Shown here in pieces: positions 24,464-32,385 of a stretch of DNA of 64,000 bases (positions are counted from its first letter, which is position 1; every line of letters starts with the position of its first letter). Where the stretch lies: assembly GCF_000426525.1 (NCBI RefSeq), contig NZ_AUFN01000011.1:434001-498000 (forward strand), read 5' to 3'. The position numbers and the translations under genes were made by a program. The notes below the pieces were generated by a model, which was not told the origin of the DNA, did no database searches, and worked only from the letters and a program-made list of their open reading frames with translations. Source of the stretch: Nocardioides alkalitolerans DSM 16699 (lineage in GTDB: Bacteria; Actinomycetota; Actinomycetes; Propionibacteriales; Nocardioidaceae).

Positions 24464-25737
24464 CCCGCCCGGTGCTCACCGTCGTCGGGATCGGCGCCGA
24501 CGGCTGGCCCGGCGTGCCGGACCGGCTCCGCGACCTCGTGACCTCCGCCGAGGTCGTGCTCGGCGGGGAGCGCCACCTCCGTCTCCTCCCGGACGTCCCC
24601 GACCAGGTGCGCGAGGCGTGGCCGTCGCCCCTGCGGGCGGGGCTGCCCGGGCTGCTCGAGCGGTACGGCGACCGCCGCGTCGTCGCGCTCGCGTCCGGCG
24701 ACCCGCTGGTCTCGGGCATCGGCACGACGCTCGTCGACCTCCTCGGCGCCGACGCGGTGCGCCTCGAGCCGGCCGTCTCCTCCGTCGCGCTGGCGCGGGC
24801 CCGCCTCGGCTGGTCGGCCGAGTCGTCGGTGCTCGTGAGCGCGGTGGCGCGCGACGTGCGCCGGGTGCTGCGCGAGCTGGCCCCGGGGCGCCGCGTGCTC
24901 GTGCTCTCCTCCGACGCCACCACCCCCGGTGACCTCGCCGGGCTGCTGGCGATGAGCGGCTGGGGCGACGCGCGGCTCGTCGTGCTGGGCGACCTCGGCG
25001 CTCCGGAGGAGTCGCGGCTCGACGGCACCGCCGCGGCCTGGGCCGACGAGCCGCCCGTCGTCCCGGACCTGAACGTCGTCGCGGTCGAGGTGGGCGAGCC
25101 CGAGCCGGGCACACCCGTGACCTGGGCGGGCGGACTGCCCGACGACGTCTTCGAGAACGACGGCCAGCTCACCCGCCGCGACCTCCGGGCCGCCGCGCTG
25201 GCGCGGCTCGCGCCGTACCCCGGCGCCCTGCTGTGGGACGTCGGCGCCGGCGCGGGCTCCGTGGGCATCGAGTGGATGCGCGCCCACCCGACCTGCCGCA
25301 CCGTCGCGGTCGAGGCCGACCCGCAGCGTGCGCGTCGCGTACGGCGCAACGCGGGCCGCCTCGGCGTGCCCGACCTGCGCGTCGTCGAGGGCCGCGCGCC
25401 CGACGCCCTGGCCGGTCTCGCCGCGGCGGACGCCACCCCCGACGCCGTCTTCGTCGGCGGCGGCGCCACCCGCCCGGGCGTGCTCGAGGCGTGCCTCGAG
25501 GCCCTGGCCCCCGGTGGTCGCCTCGTCGTCCACGGCGTCACCGTCGAGACCGAGGCCCTGCTCGCGCGGCGGTACGGCGCGCTCGGCGGCGAGCTCACGC
25601 GGATCTCCGTGGAGACCGCCGCCCCCATCGGCACCTTCTCCGGGTTCACGCCCGCCCGCGCCGTCACCCAGTGGGCGTGGACCAAGCCCCACCCCTCCTA
25701 CCTCGCCGCCGACACCACCGAGGAGACCTCGTCGTGA
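24460..25737 (+). CDS. cobL: Precorrin-6Y C5,15-methyltransferase (decarboxylating)
   Basis: 425 residues fusing the CbiE-type tetrapyrrole methylase (1 to about 205; VVGIGADGW, then ALASGDPLVSGIGTTL) with the CbiT-type domain (about 215-400; FENDGQLTRRDLRAAALARL, then WDVGAGAGSVGIEWM for S-adenosylmethionine binding). It methylates C5 and C15 and decarboxylates the C12 acetate. Overlaps at both ends (ATGA with the NUDIX gene, GTGA with cobM) show coupled translation. Confidence 0.96.
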   Translation: MTRPVLTVVGIGADGWPGVPDRLRDLVTSAEVVLGGERHLRLLPDVPDQVREAWPSPLRAGLPGLLERYGDRRVVALASGDPLVSGIGTTLVDLLGADAVRLEPAVSSVALARARLGWSAESSVLVSAVARDVRRVLRELAPGRRVLVLSSDATTPGDLAGLLAMSGWGDARLVVLGDLGAPEESRLDGTAAAWADEPPVVPDLNVVAVEVGEPEPGTPVTWAGGLPDDVFENDGQLTRRDLRAAALARLAPYPGALLWDVGAGAGSVGIEWMRAHPTCRTVAVEADPQRARRVRRNAGRLGVPDLRVVEGRAPDALAGLAAADATPDAVFVGGGATRPGVLEACLEALAPGGRLVVHGVTVETEALLARRYGALGGELTRISVETAAPIGTFSGFTPARAVTQWAWTKPHPSYLAADTTEETSS

Positions 25738-26510
25738 CCGTCCACTTCGTCGGCGCCGGCCCGGGCGCCGCGGACCTCCTCACCCTGCGGGCCGTGCGCC
25801 TGCTCGGCGCGGCCGACGTGGTGCTCTACCCGGGCACCTACCTCGACGCCGAGGTGCTCGGCCACTGCCGACCGGACGCCCGCCTCGTCGACACCGCCGA
25901 CCTCGACCTCGACCAGATCACCGCCACGGTCACCGCGGCCCACGCGGCCGGCTCCGACGTCGTCCGCCTCACCTCGGGCGACCCGTCGCTCTACTCCGCG
26001 CTCTTCGAGCAGACCCGGCGCCTCGACGCCGCCGACGTGCCGTGGGACGTCACCCCGGGCGTCCCGGCGTACGCCGCCGCGGCGGCCCGCGTGGGCCGCG
26101 AGCTGACGGTGCCGCTCGTCGCCCAGTCGGTCGTGCTCACCCGCACCCAGGCCCGGTCGACGGCCATGCCCGCCGGCGAGAGCCTCGAGGCGTTCGCCGC
26201 CACGGGCGCCACGCTGGTGCTGCACCTCGCCGTCACCCGCACGCGCGAGCTCGCCGCGTCGCTCGCCGCGTCGTACGGCGCGGACTGCCCCGCCGTCGTG
26301 GTCTTCCGCGCCTCCCAGCCGGGCGAGCAGGTGCTCGTCGGCACCCTCGGCGACATCGCCGACGCCGTCGAGGAGGCCGGGCTTCGGCAGGCTGCCGTCA
26401 TCCTCGTCGGACGCGCCCTCGCGGGTCCGGGCGTGGCGGCGGCAGGGGAGTCCTACCTCTACGACGCCGACCGCGACCGCTCGGCGAAGCGCGTCGGCCG
26501 GGGCTACTGA
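25734..26510 (+). CDS. cobM: Precorrin-4 C11-methyltransferase
   Basis: 258 residues, a class III tetrapyrrole methylase. The N-terminus HFVGAGPGAADLLTLRA, the segment LYPGTYLDAEVL and LTSGDPSLYSALFEQ are CobM/CbiF signatures, as is the late region with SQPGEQVLVGTL. The GTG overlaps the cobL stop. It is the last gene of the unit; a hairpin overlaps its stop codon and that of the convergent tetR. Confidence 0.96.
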   Translation: MTVHFVGAGPGAADLLTLRAVRLLGAADVVLYPGTYLDAEVLGHCRPDARLVDTADLDLDQITATVTAAHAAGSDVVRLTSGDPSLYSALFEQTRRLDAADVPWDVTPGVPAYAAAAARVGRELTVPLVAQSVVLTRTQARSTAMPAGESLEAFAATGATLVLHLAVTRTRELAASLAASYGADCPAVVVFRASQPGEQVLVGTLGDIADAVEEAGLRQAAVILVGRALAGPGVAAAGESYLYDADRDRSAKRVGRGY

Positions 26511-26536
26511 GCCGGACCGGCCGGTCGGGCCGGCTC
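26509..26536. terminator. Hairpin shared by convergent cobM and tetR ends
   Basis: GAGCCGG (26509-26515) pairs with CCGGCTC (26530-26536), enclosing a further ACCGGCCGGT palindrome. It spans both stop codons. No T-run is present. Confidence 0.45.
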
Positions 26537-27173
26537 AGGCTCGGGCGGCGCGGATCACGGCGTCGCCCGCGGCCGTGAGGCCCTGGCCCACCGCGGTCGG
26601 GTCGCCGTCGAGGCTGCCGGCGACCATCGCGCCGTCGCGCAGCATCAGCAGTGCGTGCGCGGCGCGGCCCGCGGCGTCGGGCTCCATGCCCATCTCGACG
26701 AGCAGCTCGGTCGCCTGGGTGCGCAGCCACGAGCGGTGCCGGGCCACGACGGCCCGCGCCGGGTGGTCGGCCTGGGCGAGCTCGGCGGCGGCGTTGAGGA
26801 AGGCGCAGCCGCGGAAGCCCTCGGAGCAGCTGACCTCGGCGACGTGGTTGGCGTACCAGCGGAGCACGGACGCGGGGTCGTCGGACTGGGCGCTGCGCAC
26901 CTGGGTGAGCGCACCCTCCTCGGCGTCGGCGACGCCCTCCAGGTAGGCGACGACCAGGTCGTCCTTCGAACCGAAGTGGCGGTAGAAGGTGACCTTCGAG
27001 ATACCGGCGTCCTCGATGAGGCGGTCGGCGCTCACCGCCCGGATGCCGTCGGCGTAGAAGCGTCGGGTCGCGGCCTCGAGGATGCGGGCACGCACGGCCG
27101 GGCCGCGCGGGGCGGGTGTGCGCGGGACGCCGACCGCGGGGGCGGCGGGCGTGGCGCGGGTGCTGGTCGTCAT
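26535..27173 (-). CDS. TetR-family transcriptional regulator
   Basis: 212 residues with a Pro/Ala-rich N-terminal 25 residues, then the TetR helix-turn-helix (LIEDAGISKVTFYRHFGSKDDLV, about 52-75). The C-terminal ligand domain contains cysteines in VSCSEGFRGCAF, which could sense oxidants. It is divergent from ohr, and the intergenic region holds a perfect inverted repeat overlapping the likely ohr promoter, so it is predicted to repress ohr and itself. OhrR of the MarR family is the usual regulator of ohr. Confidence 0.88.
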   Translation of the reverse strand: MTTSTRATPAAPAVGVPRTPAPRGPAVRARILEAATRRFYADGIRAVSADRLIEDAGISKVTFYRHFGSKDDLVVAYLEGVADAEEGALTQVRSAQSDDPASVLRWYANHVAEVSCSEGFRGCAFLNAAAELAQADHPARAVVARHRSWLRTQATELLVEMGMEPDAAGRAAHALLMLRDGAMVAGSLDGDPTAVGQGLTAAGDAVIRAARA

Positions 27174-27234
27174 GGGTACCTCGGTTCGTCGCGGGTGTCG
27201 CTGTCCTGCTGTCTCGTGCTCCGGACGACGCTAC

Positions 27235-27264
27235 TTGCGTGGCACGGTCCGGTCTGTCTACTCT
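27235..27264 (+). promoter_or_regulatory. Candidate ohr promoter
   Basis: TTGCGT (27235-27240) and TACTCT (27259-27264) are separated by 18 bases, placing the start of transcription near 27271 and leaving a leader of about 33 bases with an AGGAG at 27293-27297. Confidence 0.4.
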
Positions 27265-27273
27265 GATGTAGAC
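27256..27273. promoter_or_regulatory. Candidate TetR operator
   Basis: Perfect inverted repeat GTCTAC-N6-GTAGAC overlapping the proposed ohr -10. An 8-base palindrome TACTAGTA (27275-27282) follows directly and may be a second half of the control region. Confidence 0.5.
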
Positions 27274-27303
27274 GTACTAGTAACTCTACCTCAGGAGATC
27301 GAG

Positions 27304-27735
27304 ATGCCCACCTCCATCGCGTACACCGCAGCCGCCACCGCAACCGGCGACGGCCGCAACGGCCACGCCGCCACGTCCGACGGCGCGATCGACGTCGAGC
27401 TCCTCGTCCCGAAGGAGATGGGCGGCCCCGGCGGCGGCACCAACCCGGAGCAGCTCTTCGCCACCGGCTACGCCGCCTGCTTCCTCGGCGCGCTGAAGGC
27501 CGGTGCCAAGGAGCACGGCGTGGCGCTCGAGGACGTCTCCGTCACCGCCGAGGTCGGCATCGGCCCGCGCGAGGACAAGGGCTTCGGCCTGGCCGTGAAG
27601 CTGATCGTCGAGTTCGGCGGCGGCGTCTCGCAGGCCGACGCGGAGAAGGCGGTCGAGACCGGCCACCAGATCTGCCCCTACACCCACGCCACCAAGGGCA
27701 ACGTCGACGTCACCACGGAGATCGAGGTCGCCTGA
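27304..27735 (+). CDS. ohr: Organic hydroperoxide resistance protein (OsmC/Ohr family)
   Basis: 143 residues, the Ohr length. The redox cysteines are Cys59 in GYAACFLGAL and Cys124 in HQICPYTHATKGN, both as in Ohr thiol peroxidases, which reduce organic hydroperoxides using lipoyl or low-molecular-weight thiols. The ATG is preceded by AGGAG at a 6-base spacing. It is divergent from a TetR regulator and followed by a strong terminator hairpin. Confidence 0.94.
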   Translation: MPTSIAYTAAATATGDGRNGHAATSDGAIDVELLVPKEMGGPGGGTNPEQLFATGYAACFLGALKAGAKEHGVALEDVSVTAEVGIGPREDKGFGLAVKLIVEFGGGVSQADAEKAVETGHQICPYTHATKGNVDVTTEIEVA

Positions 27736-27788
27736 CCCCCCCAGGACGGTGACCGGACGGTTTCCCCCGACCGCCCGCCTCACCGCGT

Positions 27789-27820
27789 GAAGGACCCGAG
27801 CCCCAGGGCTCGGGTCCTTC
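27789..27820 (+). terminator. Terminator hairpin after ohr
   Basis: Fifteen-base perfect arms GAAGGACCCGAGCCC (27789-27803) and its complement (27806-27820) around CA, 54 bases after the ohr stop. Few T residues follow, as is usual for high-GC actinobacteria. Confidence 0.75.
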
Positions 27821-27844
27821 TGCGTTGACGGGCGGGGATCCCGC

Positions 27845-27850
27845 TAGCCT
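27845..27850 (+). promoter_or_regulatory. Putative -10 hexamer TAGCCT of the small gene at 27858
   Basis: TAGCCT ends 7 bases before the ATG, identical to the cobQ and NUDIX starts. Confidence 0.4.
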
Positions 27851-27857
27851 CGCCCGC

Positions 27858-28166
27858 ATGACGGGGGAGCAGCCGGTGGTCGCGGCGGAGGTCTACACGC
27901 TCGAGCTGGTCGCCGTACGGCGCCCGTGGTGGCGCCGCGTCACCTTCGCGGTGGGCGTGCTGATCGGCGGCCTGCTGAACGGCACGGTGCTGCCCAGCCG
28001 CGGCGACATCGTCGTGCGGCGCAAGGACGACGGCAGCGAGGTGCTGCGGATGGACGCCGGCGCCGACCCGGAGGCCGAGCGGCTCCTGCAGCACGTCCAC
28101 GACCACCTGCACCACCTCGACGTCCGCACCTTCCACGAGTCGTGGGGCGTGGCGCCGCCGGGCTGA
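27858..28166 (+). CDS. Small protein of unknown function with one hydrophobic segment
   Basis: 102 residues. No family recognised. A basic WWRR is followed by a weak hydrophobic stretch (about residues 28-44), then a hydrophilic region and a histidine-rich HVHDHLHHLD stretch (about 79-88). The start at the second in-frame ATG (27858) is chosen because TAGCCT lies 7 bases before it. It is monocistronic, between the ohr terminator and a large inverted repeat. The histidine cluster next to cobalt/cobalamin genes is suggestive of metal binding, but this is speculation. Confidence 0.6.
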   Translation: MTGEQPVVAAEVYTLELVAVRRPWWRRVTFAVGVLIGGLLNGTVLPSRGDIVVRRKDDGSEVLRMDAGADPEAERLLQHVHDHLHHLDVRTFHESWGVAPPG

Positions 28167-28197
28167 CGCCTCCTCGGGGGAGCCGGCGCACGGAAAT

Positions 28198-28253
28198 CGC
28201 ACAACACCCCGCAGATGGCCCGGAACCGGTCAGATGGCGGGGTGTTGTGCGAC
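28198..28253. repeat. 16-base perfect inverted repeat between convergent genes
   Basis: TCGCACAACACCCCGC (28198-28213) is repeated inverted at 28238-28253. The 24-base spacer holds CCGGAACCGG and two copies of AGATGGC flank or enter the arms. It could be a bidirectional terminator or a dispersed palindromic element; its symmetry exceeds that of ordinary hairpins here. Confidence 0.7.
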
Positions 28254-28275
28254 ACTCGTGCGCCGTCCGCCGCCC

Positions 28276-29811
28276 TCAGGCCTCCGGCACGCTCCGCGGC
28301 GTCCAGACGTGGCCGTGGTCGACGCGGGTGGTCGAGGCGCCGACGAGCACGAGGCACTTCATGTCGACCGTCTCCGGGTCGAGCTCGCCGAGCGTCGTGA
28401 CGCGCAGGGTCTCCTCGGCGCGGCCGACGTCGCGCCCGACGACCACCACGGTCGCCGCGTCCTTGAGCTCGGCCAGCACCTTCAGTGCCTCGCCGAGCTG
28501 GTCGGGGCGGCTCGCCGAGCGCGGGTTGTAGAGCGCGAGCACGAGGTCGGCCTCGGCGACGGCCCGCAGGCGACGCTCGATCACCGACCACGGCTTGAGG
28601 CGGTCCGAGAGGCTCATCACCGCGAAGTCGCCGCCGATCGGGGCCCCGGCGCGGGCCGCCACGGCCTGCACCGCGCTGACGCCGGGCACGACCCGCACGG
28701 GCACCCCGGCGTACGCCGCGTCCTCGCCGACCGCCCGCTCCTGGGCCTCGAAGACGGCGGTCGCCATGCCGAACACGCCCGCGTCGCCGCCCGAGACGAC
28801 GGCGACGCGCTCGCCGCCGAGCGCCAGGTCGAGCGCCAGCCGTGCGCGGTCGACCTCGACGGTGTTGCCGCTCGCGTGCCGGGTGAGGCCCTCGCGGTGC
28901 GGCACCCGCTTCACGTACGGCGCGTAGCCCACCACGTGGTCGACCTCGGCGAGCACCGCGGAGGCCTCGGGCGTGAGCCACTGCTCGGGACCCGGGCCGA
29001 GCCCGACGACGGCGAGCTCGGCGGCGACCGCCGCCCGCGCGGGCACCGCGGCCGGGGCCGGGGCACCGGTGGCGTCCCGTCGACCGGTCGAGTGCACGGA
29101 GTCGCCGGCCACCACGATGAGCGAGAAGTACGGCACGCTCGTCGGGTCGACGTCGGCGACGCGCAGGTGCCGCTCCTCCGCCATCGAGGCCCGCTCGACG
29201 TACACGGCGTGCTCGAGGCGGCCCGCCGCGGCGAGCGCCCGCCGCACGGCGGGGAAGCGGCGGCCGAGCTTCATGATGATGGCGCCGTCGGTGTCGGCGA
29301 GGCGGCGGGCGAGCTCCGTCTCGGGCAGCGTGCCCGGGAGGATCGTCAGCACGTCCGTCTGGCGCACGAGCGGCGAGGCGACCGTGGCCGTGGCGGCCGC
29401 GAACGCGGGCACGCCGGGCACGACCTCGGTGGTGAAGCGCTCGGCGAGGGCGTCGTGCATGTACATGTACGAGCCGTAGAACATCGGGTCGCCCTCGGCG
29501 AGCAGCACCACGTCGCGACCGGCCTCGAGGTGGGCCGCCAGGCGCGCGGCGGACTCCAGGTAGAAGTCGGCCATCGCACCGGCGTAGCCGCCCGGGTGGT
29601 CCGTCCCGCCGGTGGTGACGGGGTAGACGAGCTCCTCCTCCACGGCCGTGGCGGGGATGAGGTCGGCGGCGATGCGGCGGGCGTTCGAGCGCTTGCCGCG
29701 GCCGGCGTGGTAGGCGACCACGTCGGCCGCCTCGATGAGGCGCGCGGCCTTGAGCGTGACGAGGCCGGGGTCGCCCGGTCCGACGCCGACGCCCCAGAAC
29801 CGGCCGCTCAC
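28276..29811 (-). CDS. cobIJ: Fused precorrin-2 C20-methyltransferase (CobI) and precorrin-3B C17-methyltransferase (CobJ)
   Basis: 511 residues. Residues 1 to about 245 are CobI: FWGVGVGPGDPGLVTLKAARL, VLLAEGDPMFYGSYMYM, VVPGVPAFAAA. Residues about 265-505 are CobJ: ELAVVGLGPGPEQWLTPEA, VVSGGDAGVFGMA, VLALYNPRSASRPDQL. Both are S-adenosylmethionine-dependent tetrapyrrole methylases acting around the CobG step. The same fusion is known as cobIJ in mycobacteria. The GTG at 29811 overlaps the cobGH stop (GTGA). The last gene of the bluB-cobGH-cobIJ group. Confidence 0.95.
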   Translation of the reverse strand: MSGRFWGVGVGPGDPGLVTLKAARLIEAADVVAYHAGRGKRSNARRIAADLIPATAVEEELVYPVTTGGTDHPGGYAGAMADFYLESAARLAAHLEAGRDVVLLAEGDPMFYGSYMYMHDALAERFTTEVVPGVPAFAAATATVASPLVRQTDVLTILPGTLPETELARRLADTDGAIIMKLGRRFPAVRRALAAAGRLEHAVYVERASMAEERHLRVADVDPTSVPYFSLIVVAGDSVHSTGRRDATGAPAPAAVPARAAVAAELAVVGLGPGPEQWLTPEASAVLAEVDHVVGYAPYVKRVPHREGLTRHASGNTVEVDRARLALDLALGGERVAVVSGGDAGVFGMATAVFEAQERAVGEDAAYAGVPVRVVPGVSAVQAVAARAGAPIGGDFAVMSLSDRLKPWSVIERRLRAVAEADLVLALYNPRSASRPDQLGEALKVLAELKDAATVVVVGRDVGRAEETLRVTTLGELDPETVDMKCLVLVGASTTRVDHGHVWTPRSVPEA

Positions 29812-31349
29812 TCCCGCTCCTGGGCCAGCGCGTTGATCGCCGACGCGGTCATGGCGGAGCCGCCGCGGCGGCCGTGCACCGTGAGGAACGGGATGCCGGC
29901 CTCCTCGGCGTACGCCGCCAGAGCCTCCTTCGACTCGGCCGCGCCGATGAAGCCGACGGGGCACCCGACGATCGCCGCGGGCGGCTCGGCACCGTCGGCG
30001 AGCATCTCGAGCAGGTGGAAGAGCGCGGTGGGGGCGTTGCCGATCGCGACCACGGAGCCGCCGATGCGGTCGGCGAGCAGCGACAGCGCGGCTGCGGAGC
30101 GGGTCGTGCCCCAGGCCTTCGCGAGCGGCGGCACGCGGGGGTCGCGCAGCGCGCAGAGCACGTCGTTGGCGGCGGGCAGGCGCGCGCGGGTCACGCCCGA
30201 GGCCACCATGTGCGCGTCGGTGATGATCGGGGCGCCCGCACGCAGGGCCGCCCGGGCGGCGCCCACGAGGTCGGGGTGCACCACGACGTCGGCGGCCAGG
30301 TCGACCTGGCCGGTGCCGTGGACCATGCGCACGACGACCTTCTCGGCGTCGGCCGGCAGGTGCCCGAGACCGCCCGCGGCGTGCAGCTCGGAGCGGATCG
30401 TCGCGAACGAGTCGACGTAGATCGCCGGGCCGTCGTCGACGTAGTCGTAGCGCGGCGTCGGTCGACGCAGCACCTCCGGCAGGAGCAGGGAGCGCCAGGG
30501 CGTCACGACCACGGGGGCGTGCTCGTCGAGCCCGCCGAGCAGGTCGTTCAGGAGCGCGGGCGTGAGCACCCCGTCGGGCACCGGCACGTGCCGCGTGGGC
30601 GCCGCGGCGCCGGGCACCACGCCGTACGGCGCGGGAGCGCTCGGGGCCGGCACGTGGCGGTCGGGCTCGAGGCTGGGCAGGGGGAGCGGCTCGGAGAGCT
30701 CGTCGACGTGCCAGGGCGCGTCGGGACCGTCGGGCCGCACGTCGAGGAACGCGTGGGCGGCCGACAGCATCGCCGGCACCGCCTCGTCGAGCGGGACGAC
30801 CGCGCCCCACCACGCCGTGCCCCAGCGCACCTGGGCCAGGCCGCCGGGGAGCGCCACGAGACCGACGTCGACGGAGCGGTCGACGAGGTCGCCGCGGCCG
30901 TCGTCGAGCACGAAGAGGAACCGGGCGGAGAGGTCGGCGAGGGCGGGGTCGGCGCAGATCGCGGCGTCGAGCTCGGCCGCGACGGGCTGCAGGTCGGCCT
31001 CGCCGCCGGCGATCCCGCTGAGCGGCGAGACCATCACGTTGCGCACCAGCTCGTGGCGGCGCGAGGGCAGCAGACCGGTGGCCTCGACGGCGTCGACCAC
31101 GTCGGCCCTCAGGGCGCCGTCGACGAGCGGGAGGGCGCGCAGCTGCAGGTTGGCGCGGCGGGTGAGATGCACGTCCCCGTCGCCGTCCGACGCCGCCACC
31201 GCGGCCAGGGCGCGCAGCGTGCCCGCCGTCGTGCGTCCACCGATGAGCCGCAGCCGCACGAGACCGCCGTCGTCCGCCGGCCACGGCCGGGAGACCCCGG
31301 GACAGAGGTCGCGGCGGCTGCGGGTGGTCGGGCTCGACAGGGGCGTCAC
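29808..31349 (-). CDS. cobG/cobH: Fused precorrin-3B synthase (CobG) and precorrin-8X methylmutase (CobH)
   Basis: 513 residues, one open frame. Residues 1 to about 300 are CobG: LCPGVSRPWPADDGGLVRLRL, HLTRRANLQLRALPL (sirohaem-reductase-like half domain), VRNVMVSPLSGIAGGEAD and a final VVVTPWRSLLLPEVL. Residues 301-513 are CobH: YDYVDDGPAIYVDSFATIRSEL, catalytic His344 in RMVHGTGQ, VAIGNAPTALFHLLEM and VGCPVGFIGAAESKEAL. CobG uses oxygen to make precorrin-3B; CobH moves the C11 methyl to C12, giving hydrogenobyrinate. The CobG part is short and I do not see the four-cysteine Fe-S motif of longer CobGs; short actinobacterial CobGs look similar. The GTG at 31349 was chosen from similarity to CobG starts. 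Confidence 0.9.
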   Translation of the reverse strand: MTPLSSPTTRSRRDLCPGVSRPWPADDGGLVRLRLIGGRTTAGTLRALAAVAASDGDGDVHLTRRANLQLRALPLVDGALRADVVDAVEATGLLPSRRHELVRNVMVSPLSGIAGGEADLQPVAAELDAAICADPALADLSARFLFVLDDGRGDLVDRSVDVGLVALPGGLAQVRWGTAWWGAVVPLDEAVPAMLSAAHAFLDVRPDGPDAPWHVDELSEPLPLPSLEPDRHVPAPSAPAPYGVVPGAAAPTRHVPVPDGVLTPALLNDLLGGLDEHAPVVVTPWRSLLLPEVLRRPTPRYDYVDDGPAIYVDSFATIRSELHAAGGLGHLPADAEKVVVRMVHGTGQVDLAADVVVHPDLVGAARAALRAGAPIITDAHMVASGVTRARLPAANDVLCALRDPRVPPLAKAWGTTRSAAALSLLADRIGGSVVAIGNAPTALFHLLEMLADGAEPPAAIVGCPVGFIGAAESKEALAAYAEEAGIPFLTVHGRRGGSAMTASAINALAQERE

Positions 31350-31413
31350 GGTGAGGGGACCTCCGAGGTCGGGAGCGGTGCACCGACCTTCGCAGGTGAC
31401 GGGCCGCGGCAGC

Positions 31414-32103
31414 CTACCAACGGTTCTCCGAGACGAACTCCGCCAGTGGCCGCGCGCTCGTCCAGCCGTCGAGCTCGAGGCCCGGGCGGTCCGGGAAGAC
31501 GGGCACCGGGCCCAGGCAGAGCACGGCGACGGGCTCCGCGCCGTCCGGCATCCCCAGCAGCGCCGCCAGCGCCGCGGGGTCGAACAACGAGACCCAGCCC
31601 ATCCCGAGACCCTCGGCGCGAGCCGCCAGCCAGAGGTTCTCCAGGGCGCAGGAGACCGAGGCGAGGTCCATGTGGGGCATGGTGCGGCGACCGAACACGT
31701 GCGCCTCCCGGCCCTCACGCAGGGCCACCACGAACAGCTCCGCGCAGGTCAGCACGCCCTCGACCTTGAGGCGCAGGAACTCCGCGGCCCGGTCGTCGAG
31801 GGCCTCGGCGGTGGCGTGCCGCTCGGCGTCGACGAGGGCGTGGATCCCGCGTCGCAGGCCCGGGTCGGTGACCCGCACGAACCGCCAGGGCTGCATGAGC
31901 CCCACGCTCGGGCCGGCGTGCGCCGCGGCCAGCAGCCGGGCGAGCACGGGCTCGGCGACCACGGCGTCCGGCACGAAGCGCCGCAGGTCCCGGCGGGCCC
32001 CGATCACGCGGTAGACAGCCGCGCGCTCCGCCTCGCTGAAGGCGTGGACGGGGTCGCCGGGCGGGGGCGCGGACGGGTCGTGGGGGACGGGCGGCGCGGT
32101 CAC
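31414..32103 (-). CDS. bluB: 5,6-Dimethylbenzimidazole synthase BluB
   Basis: 229 residues, nitroreductase fold. It makes the lower ligand of cobalamin from reduced FMN and oxygen. BluB-specific stretches are AAHAGPSVGLMQPWRFVR, LRLKVEGVLTCAELFVVAL and GRRTMPHMDLASVSCALENLWLAARAEGLGMGWVS. The GTG at 32103 has no Shine-Dalgarno; TACCCT lies 8 bases upstream. It is the first gene on the strand leading to cobGH (64 bases later) and is divergent from the riboswitch of the CbiX-like gene. Confidence 0.96.
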   Translation of the reverse strand: MTAPPVPHDPSAPPPGDPVHAFSEAERAAVYRVIGARRDLRRFVPDAVVAEPVLARLLAAAHAGPSVGLMQPWRFVRVTDPGLRRGIHALVDAERHATAEALDDRAAEFLRLKVEGVLTCAELFVVALREGREAHVFGRRTMPHMDLASVSCALENLWLAARAEGLGMGWVSLFDPAALAALLGMPDGAEPVAVLCLGPVPVFPDRPGLELDGWTSARPLAEFVSENRW

Positions 32104-32111
32104 GGGGCCCG

Positions 32112-32117
32112 AGGGTA
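32112..32117 (-). promoter_or_regulatory. Putative -10 hexamer TACCCT of bluB
   Basis: Minus-strand TACCCT ends 8 bases before the bluB GTG; no riboswitch is evident on this strand. Confidence 0.35.
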
Positions 32118-32159
32118 CGGCGCCGAGGCCCGGGCCGGCGGCCTGCTACCTTGCGCTCG

Positions 32160-32320
32160 CCAGTCGACTCAGAGCTTGAGCCAGGGAACCCGGTGCGAAT
32201 CCGGGACTGACGCGCAGCGGTGAGGGTGACGGGCGGCGCTCGACGCCACTGGGCCGACCGGCCTGGGAAGGTGCGCCGTCCGGACGATCCCGAGTCCGAA
32301 GACCTGCTGGCCGCCGTCCC
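32160..32320 (+). ncRNA. Cobalamin riboswitch upstream of the CbiX-like/ferredoxin gene
   Basis: AGGGAACCCGGTGCGAATCC, then GGGACTGACGCGCAGCGGTGA, CGCCACTGGGCC, GCCTGGGAAGG and GAGTCCGAAGACCTGC occur in canonical order, a complete AdoCbl riboswitch. It ends about 65 bases before the ATG at 32386. Ends are approximate. Confidence 0.95.
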
Positions 32321-32385
32321 TCCGGGGCGACGTCACCTGTCCAGCCGGCTCCGCGCACCGAGCCCCGGAACGAGAAGAGCCTCCG

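Noticed and set aside
28276..31383. One 1035-codon frame apparently joining another protein to CobIJ
   Set aside because: The part before 29811 is cobGH read in the wrong frame; the GTGA overlap and CobI homology place the true start at 29811.
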